Source of the DNA: Armatimonadota bacterium
GTDB taxonomy: Bacteria > Armatimonadota > UBA5829
NCBI GenBank assembly: GCA_026415535.1
Contig: JAOAGX010000142.1
Location: forward strand, 1 to 6,086
Direction: 5' to 3'
Length of the DNA stretch: 6,086 nucleotides
Of this stretch, positions 1-4,899 are shown one piece after another; position 1 is the first letter of the stretch; every line of letters begins with the position of its first letter. The translations under genes and the position numbers were made by a program. The notes beneath the pieces were generated by a model that was given only the letters and a program-made list of their open reading frames with translations, was not told where the DNA came from and did not search any database.

Positions 1-127
1 GGCTATAGCCGCAGCTATCGAGGCTGGTAATTGACACGAGACCGGGCTTCGTTTCAACGTTCAGGTAGGTGTTGGGGCGTGGTCCACTGATGCGACATAT
101 GAAATGGCGTGAGGTCTGAGAGAGGCT
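1..127 (+). other. Upstream flank of secretin gene, possible tail of a preceding gene
   Basis: No complete gene fits here. Two forward frames read in from the left edge and stop early: one ends at TAA 28-30, the other (Ala-rich, ending ...AIEAGN) at TGA 32-34. Either could be the 3' end of an upstream pilus-assembly gene, but the piece is too short to identify. A perfect TTGACA lies at 31-36, but about 17 bases further on there is only a poor -10 match (around 53-60, about three of six bases), so a dedicated secretin promoter is not established. The remaining bases lead up to the secretin ribosome-binding region. Confidence 0.3.
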
Positions 128-1822
128 ATGAGGAAACAAATGCGCTACTCGCTGAAAGGGTGGCCTATAGCTGGAAAAGCGGTGTTATCGGCATCTCGTA
201 TTCTGCTAACGGTTGTAGCGGCGATTGCGTGTATCGGTGTGGCGACGGCGAACAACGGGATAATGCTCCAGATCAGAGAAGCACCCCTCAAAGACGTTGT
301 CACGCTTTTGATGCAGCAGAGCGGAGCTAATGTTGTTATCGCCGACAGCTCGATGCTCGAAAAAAAGATTACCGTTTCGCTCAACGATGTGTCCCTCGAC
401 AAGGCGATGGAATACATTGTCAAGTCTGCCGGAGTGTCGTATCGGAAGATGGGGGACGGTACCTACATAATAGGCGGGATCTCGGGCGAGGAACCTGTTG
501 TTTCTATACGCCACGAAGCTCCCCCGCTGCCTCCGATGGAGCCGGTTGCACCAACTCCACAGAAAGAGAAGAAGGTTGTGCTGGTCAAGTTAATCCACTC
601 CAAACCCAGCGAGTTACTGAGGCTTATTGGATGGAACGGTGTTAACCCGATGCCGAACACCGAAGCGCCTTATCCTGATCGCAGAGTAATCAATGCTCCT
701 CCAACAAATCCCGGCGGCGTCTATTTCAACAATCCCCGCACCGGAGAGATGTACGATCTGCGCGGAGGACTGAAATTCCAAAACGGCCAGCCAGTTGTTC
801 CGACTATAGACCCTGCAGGTTTGAGCTACGGGGCAGGACGTGCTGCCGACGAGGTCACAGGCGTCAGTCAGTATGCGGAGCGGCCTTCGGTTTATCCCCC
901 CGGATTCCCAGGTGCTCGGACGACCGGGACAACTCAGCCTCAGCAGCCCCAGCAACAGCAGCAACAGTCGGGGAACTTCCTGTGGCCCGAGGGAGTTGAT
1001 GATGCCAGACCTTTCGACCTTGACAACTCGATTATCGTTAAGGGCGATGAAGAAGGTATAGAGAAGTTCAAAAAGATCATTCGTATGCTTGATGTGCCAC
1101 CCAAGCAAGTTCAAGTCAAGGCGGAGTTCATAGAAGTCAGCACCACGGATGTCAAATCCTTTGGAATCGACTGGAGCTTACAGCGGCTCAACGAGAGCTT
1201 TGCCACATCTTTCTTGCCGTCAGGCAACGTGGTTGTCGGGGTTGCGACAGGCAACCTTACCGCACAGCTCAAAACGCAGCTGACAAGCACCGTGGGTCGA
1301 GTAATCAACTCGCCGATAATCTCTACTATAAACAATCAGAACGCCTACATCTCGATCAACCGCAACATTCCCTATTGGGTTAGTATTGCGACTGTTGTTG
1401 GTGACAACAACATCATCAACCAGTCCACCCCTCAATGGATCAACGTACAGACGCATTTGGACATAATGCCGCGCGTGAACGGCGATGGCACGATCACTAT
1501 GATTCTTCGCCCAGGGGTTTCGGACACGGGTAACCAGGTGACTGGTCCTGACGGAACGGTTATTCCGGAGGAGAGGGTTCAAGAAATATACACACAACGC
1601 CGTGTGGCGAATGGGGAAACGATCGTCTGCGGTGGGTTTATTCGCAAGAACGACAGCAGCAGTGTTGTCAAGGTGCCATTGTTGGGTGACTTGCCGATTA
1701 TTGGCAGCTTGTTTAGATCTACGTCGCGGACAAGTGAAGACCGAGAGCTTCTCATCTTCGTTACCCCTACCATCATACCTGATGTGGGAACGGGTACCGT
1801 CGGAGAGAACGTAACGTTGTAA
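128..1822 (+). CDS. pilQ: Outer-membrane secretin, type IV pilus PilQ-like (STN + secretin domains)
   Basis: Secretins form the multimeric outer-membrane gate of type IV pili, type II secretion and related machines. The N-terminus has a basic stretch (1-24), a hydrophobic core (25-41) and a likely signal peptidase site after A41 (ATA/NN). Residues 45-117 look like an STN domain (IMLQIREAPLKDVVTLL). A KH-like N domain starts at 148-169, is interrupted by a Pro/Gly/Gln-rich stretch with a polyQ run at 275-280, and resumes at 298-327 (NSIIVKGDEEGIEKF...LDVPP). The secretin barrel follows (328-550) with the family signature VPLLGDLPIIGSLFR at 516-530 and RELLIFVTPTII near the end. At 564 aa it is shorter than many PilQ proteins and has no AMIN domains. 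STN plus adjacency to aroB favours PilQ over GspD, but this cannot be settled from the window. ATG 140 (560 aa) is a serious alternative start because GAGGA at 130-134 lies 5 bases before it, whereas ATG 128 has AGAGG only 2 bases away. Confidence 0.93.
   Translation: MRKQMRYSLKGWPIAGKAVLSASRILLTVVAAIACIGVATANNGIMLQIREAPLKDVVTLLMQQSGANVVIADSSMLEKKITVSLNDVSLDKAMEYIVKSAGVSYRKMGDGTYIIGGISGEEPVVSIRHEAPPLPPMEPVAPTPQKEKKVVLVKLIHSKPSELLRLIGWNGVNPMPNTEAPYPDRRVINAPPTNPGGVYFNNPRTGEMYDLRGGLKFQNGQPVVPTIDPAGLSYGAGRAADEVTGVSQYAERPSVYPPGFPGARTTGTTQPQQPQQQQQQSGNFLWPEGVDDARPFDLDNSIIVKGDEEGIEKFKKIIRMLDVPPKQVQVKAEFIEVSTTDVKSFGIDWSLQRLNESFATSFLPSGNVVVGVATGNLTAQLKTQLTSTVGRVINSPIISTINNQNAYISINRNIPYWVSIATVVGDNNIINQSTPQWINVQTHLDIMPRVNGDGTITMILRPGVSDTGNQVTGPDGTVIPEERVQEIYTQRRVANGETIVCGGFIRKNDSSSVVKVPLLGDLPIIGSLFRSTSRTSEDRELLIFVTPTIIPDVGTGTVGENVTL
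130..134 (+). promoter_or_regulatory. Shine-Dalgarno supporting the alternative secretin start at ATG 140
   Basis: GAGGA lies 5 bases before ATG 140, a normal spacing. The purine-rich AGAGAGG upstream ends only 2 bases before ATG 128, which is tight. The two starts differ by four residues (MRKQ) in the signal-peptide n-region, so the function of the product is unaffected. Confidence 0.4.
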
Positions 1823-1830
1823 AACGAGGT

Positions 1831-1912
1831 TGTTGCGATAAGCACGTTTTGCGGTTCTATTTACTTAGTTGACGAACGCCAAATCACTTTGCGGTCTTGT
1901 CTTATCGCAACA
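1831..1912. repeat. Long-range perfect inverted repeat just after the secretin stop
   Basis: TGTTGCGATAAG at 1831-1842 is the exact reverse complement of CTTATCGCAACA at 1901-1912. As RNA the stem extends outward through A-U, G.U, G-C and U.G pairs (1827-1830 with 1913-1916), giving about 16 pairs closed over a 58-base interior. The interior has a short direct repeat (TTTGCGGT near 1848 and CTTTGCGGT near 1888) and only weak internal pairing. There is no T-run after the right arm, so it is not a standard terminator. The arrangement could be the ends of a tiny MITE-like element (no flanking target duplication seen) or a structured 3' UTR. Confidence 0.6.
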
Positions 1913-1929
1913 GCTTATTGTAAAACCTG

Positions 1930-1953
1930 CTTACTCTTCTTGGTGAGAGTGAG
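1930..1953 (+). other. Short stem-loop downstream of secretin
   Basis: CTTACTCT (1930-1937) pairs with AGAGTGAG (1946-1953) through eight pairs including one G.U, around an 8-base loop. No U-tract follows, so any terminator role would be weak or Rho-dependent. It may only protect the secretin mRNA 3' end. Confidence 0.35.
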
Positions 1954-2031
1954 TCAGGGCGAGGTCGGTATATTCTTGGGATCTTATTTCTGAGAAGACG
2001 ATCTTGTTTTCGAAACGCCCAATACATAATC

Positions 2032-2163
2032 TGTCATTCTAAGCTTGTATTGTCATTCTGAGTGCATCGAGGCTAGACGGTGCTCAGTTCGTCACTCTGA
2101 GCGCACCGAAAGAATCTATACTTTGTCTAGTTTGTCATTCTGAGCGCAGCGAAGAATCTAGAC
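2032..2163. repeat. Cluster of degenerate palindromic intergenic repeats
   Basis: The core GTCATTCTGAG...GCGAAGAATCT occurs several times with decay. A 5' fragment (TGTCATTCT) is at 2032-2040, a diverged copy at 2051-2070, a nearly full copy at 2091-2117 and the best copy at 2133-2160. A further inverted, decayed copy is suggested at 2078-2094, because CGGTGCTCAG (2078-2087) pairs with 2097-2108 apart from a 2-base bulge. In the best copy ATTCT (2137-2141) pairs with AGAAT (2153-2157), with G.A/A.G mismatches and a GC core between them, and GTCTAG (2125-2130) pairs with CTAGAC (2158-2163) outside. A related copy lies at 4781-4806. From memory, very similar motifs recur between genes of many unrelated bacteria; it behaves like a REP-type sequence and has no coding content. 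Confidence 0.75.
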
Positions 2164-2184
2164 CTTGACTAAAATGTTATCATT

Positions 2185-2215
2185 GGGGGCTGCTAACAAG
2201 CGGTCCCCTTTCTGT
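2185..2215 (+). terminator. Terminator-like hairpin immediately upstream of aroB
   Basis: GGGGGCTGCT (2185-2194) pairs with AGCGGTCCCC (2199-2208) over ten pairs, two of them G.U, around an AACA tetraloop. TTTCTGT follows. The stem is GC-rich at its base, as in intrinsic terminators, but the T-tract is interrupted by C and G, so efficiency may be moderate. Its position, ending 10 bases before the aroB -10 box, suggests that it insulates aroB from transcription arriving from the secretin side. Confidence 0.6.
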
Positions 2216-2217
2216 CG

Positions 2218-2223
2218 TATAAT
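2218..2223 (+). promoter_or_regulatory. Putative aroB -10 box (TATAAT) giving a leaderless mRNA
   Basis: A perfect TATAAT lies 9 bases before the aroB ATG. Transcription starting the usual 6-9 bases downstream would begin at about 2229-2233, that is, at or next to the start codon. No Shine-Dalgarno occurs in AAGTCAGCA between box and ATG, which agrees with leaderless translation. The -35 position (about 2194-2200) falls inside the hairpin loop and right arm and matches TTGACA poorly, so another sigma factor or an activator may be needed. Confidence 0.5.
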
Positions 2224-2232
2224 AAGTCAGCA

Positions 2233-3327
2233 ATGCACGAAGTCAAAGTCAACCTAGGCGAGCGTTCATACGTTGTAACCATCGGGCGCGGAGCAATATC
2301 GCAAATCGGGCAGATAGTGACATCAGTGCGCCACCCATCGATGGCGGTGGTAGTATCAAATCCGACGGTGGCTCGGCTTTATGGTGATGAGGTGCTATCG
2401 AGCTTGTCGGACGCTGGGATTCGGGGAGAGCTAGTTGTTGTGGCGGCAGGCGAGCGCTCAAAGACGCTTGCAACAGTTCGCCGAGTCTATGATGCATTGC
2501 TTGATCTAAAGGTGGATCGCTCTGGTGCGGTCGTGGCACTTGGGGGAGGCGTAATAGGGGATCTGGCCGGGTTTGCCGCAGCCACCTACATGCGTGGCAT
2601 AGACTTTTACCAGGTTCCAACCACCCTTCTAGCCCAGGTCGACGCGAGCGTTGGGGGCAAAACTGGAGTTGATCTCCCGCAGGGTAAGAACCTTATTGGT
2701 GCGTTTCACCAGCCGAGGGCTGTTGTAATAGATACGTTGACTCTCCGCACGCTTCCGGCGCGGGAGCTGCGCTGCGGTTTGGCCGAGGTAATCAAGCATG
2801 GTATAATCTACGATCAAGAGTTTTTTTGGCAACTCGAACAGCGTGCTCGCCATTTGCTTAGCAGGTGCGAAGACGATCTATATCATGCTGTTTGTCGTTC
2901 GGTCGAGATCAAGCGGGACGTAGTTCAAGCCGATGAGCGCGAATCAGGCTTGCGGGCGATTCTGAACTTCGGCCACACTATAGGTCATGCTGTTGAGGTC
3001 GTAACTGGTTACGGCAAGTACAGGCATGGCGAGGCAGTTGCTATCGGAATGGTGGCCGAGGCCTTTATTGCCGAGCGGGAAGGATATGCCGAGGAACCTG
3101 TCGCCGAGGTTGTTGCTCAAGCGATTGCCAAGATGCGTCTGCCGGTTAAGATGGATGCTTCGGTTTCGCCCGATTCCTTACTTCGCGCAATCGAGTTGGA
3201 TAAAAAGGCGCGGGCTGGCGAGATTCGGCTGGCACTTCCGACCAAAATCGGCAGGTGTGATGTGTTCACAGTAAGCCGCGATGCTATCTGCGCTGCTTTG
3301 GAATTCGCAAATTCGGCTGCGCTTTAG
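2233..3327 (+). CDS. aroB: 3-dehydroquinate synthase
   Basis: This cytoplasmic enzyme makes 3-dehydroquinate from DAHP, the second step of the shikimate pathway to aromatic amino acids, using NAD+ and a divalent metal (usually Zn2+ or Co2+). The N-terminus (VKVNLGERSYVVTIGRGAI) matches the usual AroB start, which fixes ATG 2233. The NAD-binding loop GGGVIGD is at 104-110, followed by the conserved block TYMRGIDFYQVPTTLLAQVD (118-137) and DASVGGKTGVD (137-147). The metal ligands appear as E185 (GLAEVIKHG), H248 (LNFGHTIGH) and H265 (YRHGEAVAIGM), with the 63- and 17-residue spacing of E. coli AroB. At 364 aa it has the family's normal length and all key residues, so it should be active. It follows the secretin gene after a repeat-rich gap; aroK, often found between pilQ and aroB, is absent. 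It probably heads a transcript that continues into the small membrane gene and the DUF362 gene. Confidence 0.98.
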   Translation: MHEVKVNLGERSYVVTIGRGAISQIGQIVTSVRHPSMAVVVSNPTVARLYGDEVLSSLSDAGIRGELVVVAAGERSKTLATVRRVYDALLDLKVDRSGAVVALGGGVIGDLAGFAAATYMRGIDFYQVPTTLLAQVDASVGGKTGVDLPQGKNLIGAFHQPRAVVIDTLTLRTLPARELRCGLAEVIKHGIIYDQEFFWQLEQRARHLLSRCEDDLYHAVCRSVEIKRDVVQADERESGLRAILNFGHTIGHAVEVVTGYGKYRHGEAVAIGMVAEAFIAEREGYAEEPVAEVVAQAIAKMRLPVKMDASVSPDSLLRAIELDKKARAGEIRLALPTKIGRCDVFTVSRDAICAALEFANSAAL

Positions 3328-3372
3328 CGATTTCAGGGTGTGCGACTTTGGTTGCGCTTCGACTTGTGGAAA

Positions 3373-3391
3373 GCGGGCGAGAGATCGCCGC
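3373..3391 (+). other. GNRA-capped hairpin between aroB and the small membrane gene
   Basis: GCG-G-GCGA (3373-3380, one G bulged) pairs with TCGCCGC (3385-3391) around a GAGA tetraloop, giving seven pairs. No T-tract follows, so it should not stop transcription. It lies about 18 bases before the assigned ATG and could affect mRNA stability or translation of the small gene; this role is inferred from position only. Confidence 0.3.
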
Positions 3392-3409
3392 ACTTCAGTG
3401 AATGCGTTT

Positions 3410-3619
3410 ATGGACATCTTGATCGCACTGTGGGTGATAATTGCCGGGATCACGTTCTTGGCAACGCCGGTTTTGGCCGAAAAATCCGGCAGCTCGTTTG
3501 TGGTTTTGGAGTTGGTTGGCCGGGGTTTTTATACCTTTGTGCTGATCCTCTGTATGATATCTGCTGCGCTTCGCATGCTTCGGTACGCGAAACGGTTGGA
3601 TGGGGCGTTTGAAGGATGA
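3410..3619 (+). CDS. Small two-helix membrane protein of unknown function
   Basis: I do not recognise the family. The 69-residue product has a hydrophobic segment at about 3-23 (LIALWVIIAGITFLATPVLA), a short polar stretch (24-34) and a second hydrophobic segment at about 38-57, then a basic tail (RMLRYAKRLDGAFEG). This predicts a small inner-membrane protein with two spans; alternatively the first segment is a cleaved signal (PVLA/EK). Its stop overlaps the DUF362 start as ATGA, a classic sign of translational coupling and the best evidence that the gene is real. The start is uncertain: GTG 3398 would add four residues, and a much longer frame from ATG 3281 would run into aroB and adds an unconvincing Cys/Arg-rich head. 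None of these starts has a strong Shine-Dalgarno. Confidence 0.65.
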   Translation: MDILIALWVIIAGITFLATPVLAEKSGSSFVVLELVGRGFYTFVLILCMISAALRMLRYAKRLDGAFEG

Positions 3620-4707
3620 GTTGTTCTAAAGTAGCGGTTTTGAAGACCTCTCCGGAAACAGTAATCGAAGATTATGCGCGGCTAATGAAGCTTGCGGACT
3701 TCGAGTCTCATCTACCCAAGGATAAGGAAACCATCCTCAAGATCAACATCTCATGGCACTACTTCTTCCCGGGTTGTTCGACTACGCCTTGGCAGCTTGA
3801 CGGAGTAACCAGGACTCTCAAGGAAGCCGGGTATGGCAGGTTGATTCCTGCTCAGAACCGGACTGTCGTCGTTGATCCCAAGCTTGGCGCAAAGAACAAT
3901 CACCTAGAATCAGTAATCGAGAAACACGGGCTGGAGTTTGTTTACCTCTACGAAGAGGGCGTCAAGTGGATTAATTACGAACCCAGGGCCGAGATGCTGG
4001 TCTTGGACAAAGTATTTCCTGAGGGCATCCTGATACCTGACATTATGGTTGGGCGTAATGCGGTTCACCTGCCTACGCTCAAAACCCATGTCTTCACCAC
4101 AATGACCGGGGCGATGAAGAACGCTTTTGGTGGACTGTTGCGTGAGAATCGTCACTGGACGCATTCGGTGATCCACGAGACTCTGGTAGATCTTCTTGCG
4201 ATTCAAAAAGAGATTCACCCTGGTCTGTTTGCCGTCACCGATGGTACGTTTGCTGGAGATGGCCCAGGTCCTCGGGCTATGATGCCTTATGTGAAAAACT
4301 ACATCCTTGCAAGCGCTGACCAGGTTGCCATAGACGCTATTGCTGCAAAAATGATGGGATTTGACCCAATGAATCTCAAATTCCTGCGCCTAGCCTACGA
4401 AAAAGGACTTGGTTGTGCCGATCCCAAAGAGATCGAGGTTGTTGGGGAGGATATATCCGAGGTCAACTTCCACTTCCACGACAGGATGGAAACTCTGGCA
4501 AGTCGAGGCCAGAAGATGATTTACCACGGGCCGTTGAAGCCGCTCGAAAACATACTGTTGCGCAGCTTCATTACGCCTTGGTCGTACTATGCTTCGCGTC
4601 TTTATTACGATGCGTTCTGGTATCCCTGCGTAGGCAAGGCCAGGGTCAAGAGAATGCTTGAGACCGACTGGGGGAAGCTCTTCAAAAGCTATGGCAAAAA
4701 CTCTTAG
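3616..4707 (+). CDS. DUF362 domain-containing protein
   Basis: DUF362 (Pfam PF04015) proteins are widespread and poorly characterised; some carry iron-sulfur ferredoxin domains. Features typical of the family are the KINISWHYFFPGCSTTPWQL region (42-61), HLPTLKTHVF (151-160), TGAMKNAFGG (164-173) and VTDGTFAGDGPGPR (207-220). The protein is 363 aa, has no CxxCxxC cluster, no signal peptide and no clear membrane span, so it should be cytoplasmic or membrane-associated and not itself an Fe-S ferredoxin fusion. Aromatic residues are dense near the C-terminus (WSYYASRLYYDAFWYP, 322-337). The start overlaps the preceding stop by four bases (ATGA); GAAGG directly abuts the ATG and GGGG lies 10 bases upstream, so initiation probably depends on coupling. 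The reaction and substrate are unknown. Confidence 0.88.
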   Translation: MSCSKVAVLKTSPETVIEDYARLMKLADFESHLPKDKETILKINISWHYFFPGCSTTPWQLDGVTRTLKEAGYGRLIPAQNRTVVVDPKLGAKNNHLESVIEKHGLEFVYLYEEGVKWINYEPRAEMLVLDKVFPEGILIPDIMVGRNAVHLPTLKTHVFTTMTGAMKNAFGGLLRENRHWTHSVIHETLVDLLAIQKEIHPGLFAVTDGTFAGDGPGPRAMMPYVKNYILASADQVAIDAIAAKMMGFDPMNLKFLRLAYEKGLGCADPKEIEVVGEDISEVNFHFHDRMETLASRGQKMIYHGPLKPLENILLRSFITPWSYYASRLYYDAFWYPCVGKARVKRMLETDWGKLFKSYGKNS

Positions 4708-4779
4708 CATAAGGTAACCGAGCCCTGCAGGAGATCTTTTGCGTTGCTCAAATGAGAAGGTCAATATTACCCAGTAGTC

Positions 4780-4806
4780 CGTTACTCTGAGCGCAGCGAA
4801 GAATCT
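4780..4806. repeat. Single copy of the intergenic palindromic repeat after the DUF362 gene
   Basis: GTTACTCTGAGCG followed by CAGCGAAGAATCT matches the best copy in the secretin-aroB gap (2134-2159) except for CA to TA and T to C changes near the 5' end. The ACTCT and AGAAT arms pair with one mismatch. Its presence in a second gap shows that the family is dispersed. It lies 74 bases after the DUF362 stop, and no other convincing terminator is visible there. Confidence 0.75.
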
Positions 4807-4825
4807 GTGCCTGGATAAGGAATAA

Positions 4826-4878
4826 CCACGTCATCCTCCGGTCTCCGCATATTGACCGGAGTTCGTAGTCGGACGTGG
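4826..4878 (+). promoter_or_regulatory. Two-tier stem-loop in the kinase leader
   Basis: An outer stem CCACGTC (4826-4832) with GACGTGG (4872-4878) encloses an inner perfect stem CTCCGGTC (4836-4843) with GACCGGAG (4854-4861) and a 10-base loop. An asymmetric internal loop (3 versus 10 bases) separates them. It ends 10 bases before AGGAGG. No T-run follows, so it is not an intrinsic terminator. It could be a structured 5' UTR or a pair of nested protein-binding palindromes; I do not recognise it as a known riboswitch. Confidence 0.45.
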
Positions 4879-4888
4879 CCGCCGTGTC

Positions 4889-4894
4889 AGGAGG
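4889..4894 (+). promoter_or_regulatory. Shine-Dalgarno AGGAGG deciding the kinase GTG start
   Basis: A perfect AGGAGG sits 5 bases before GTG 4900. The only nearby ATG (4898) is in another frame and is followed at once by TGA, so it cannot start the kinase. The in-frame TTG at 4852 lies inside the stem-loop and lacks such a site. Confidence 0.8.
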
Positions 4895-4899
4895 CGGAT

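Larger units (their letters stand above)
1823..2232. other. 410-base intergenic region without a gene
   Basis: No open frame here looks like a protein. In order the region holds a 12-bp perfect inverted repeat around 58 bases (1831-1912), an 8-bp hairpin (1930-1953), a cluster of degenerate repeats (2032-2163), a GC-rich terminator-like hairpin (2185-2208) and a TATAAT box (2218-2223). Bases 1954-2031 show nothing I can assign beyond a weak GATCTT direct repeat. The gap therefore separates secretin and aroB transcription rather than joining them. Confidence 0.8.

Noticed and set aside
155..235. Lipoprotein signal at C35 of the secretin
   Set aside because: AIAC is a poor lipobox, the hydrophobic stretch continues beyond it, and a good signal peptidase I site follows at ATA/N.
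614..1114. 166-codon open frame on the minus strand inside the secretin gene
   Set aside because: It lies fully antisense to a well-supported secretin; its translation has no recognisable domain and is rich in residues expected from reading Pro/Gln-rich codons backwards.
2032..2163. CRISPR array
   Set aside because: Repeat units are degenerate, differ in orientation and spacing (19, 39 and 43 bases), and there are no uniform spacers or cas genes.
2249..2620. 123-codon minus-strand frame inside aroB
   Set aside because: It is a shadow of the conserved AroB reading frame and has no family features.
2799..2807. Extended -10 motif TGGTATAAT inside aroB
   Set aside because: It encodes the conserved HGII stretch following the metal-binding Glu and has no matching -35, so coding constraint explains it.
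2821..2827. Run of seven T in aroB as a frameshift site
   Set aside because: The frame is intact across it and all downstream metal ligands are present; nothing suggests programmed slippage.
3281..3409. Longer start for the small membrane protein overlapping aroB by 47 bases
   Set aside because: The extra N-terminus is Cys/Arg-rich and unlike a membrane-protein leader, and it would lie inside aroB without a ribosome-binding site.
4724..4731. CCTGCAGG palindrome after the DUF362 gene as a terminator
   Set aside because: It is a palindrome without a loop, and the TTTT that follows is 5 bases away with no usable stem.
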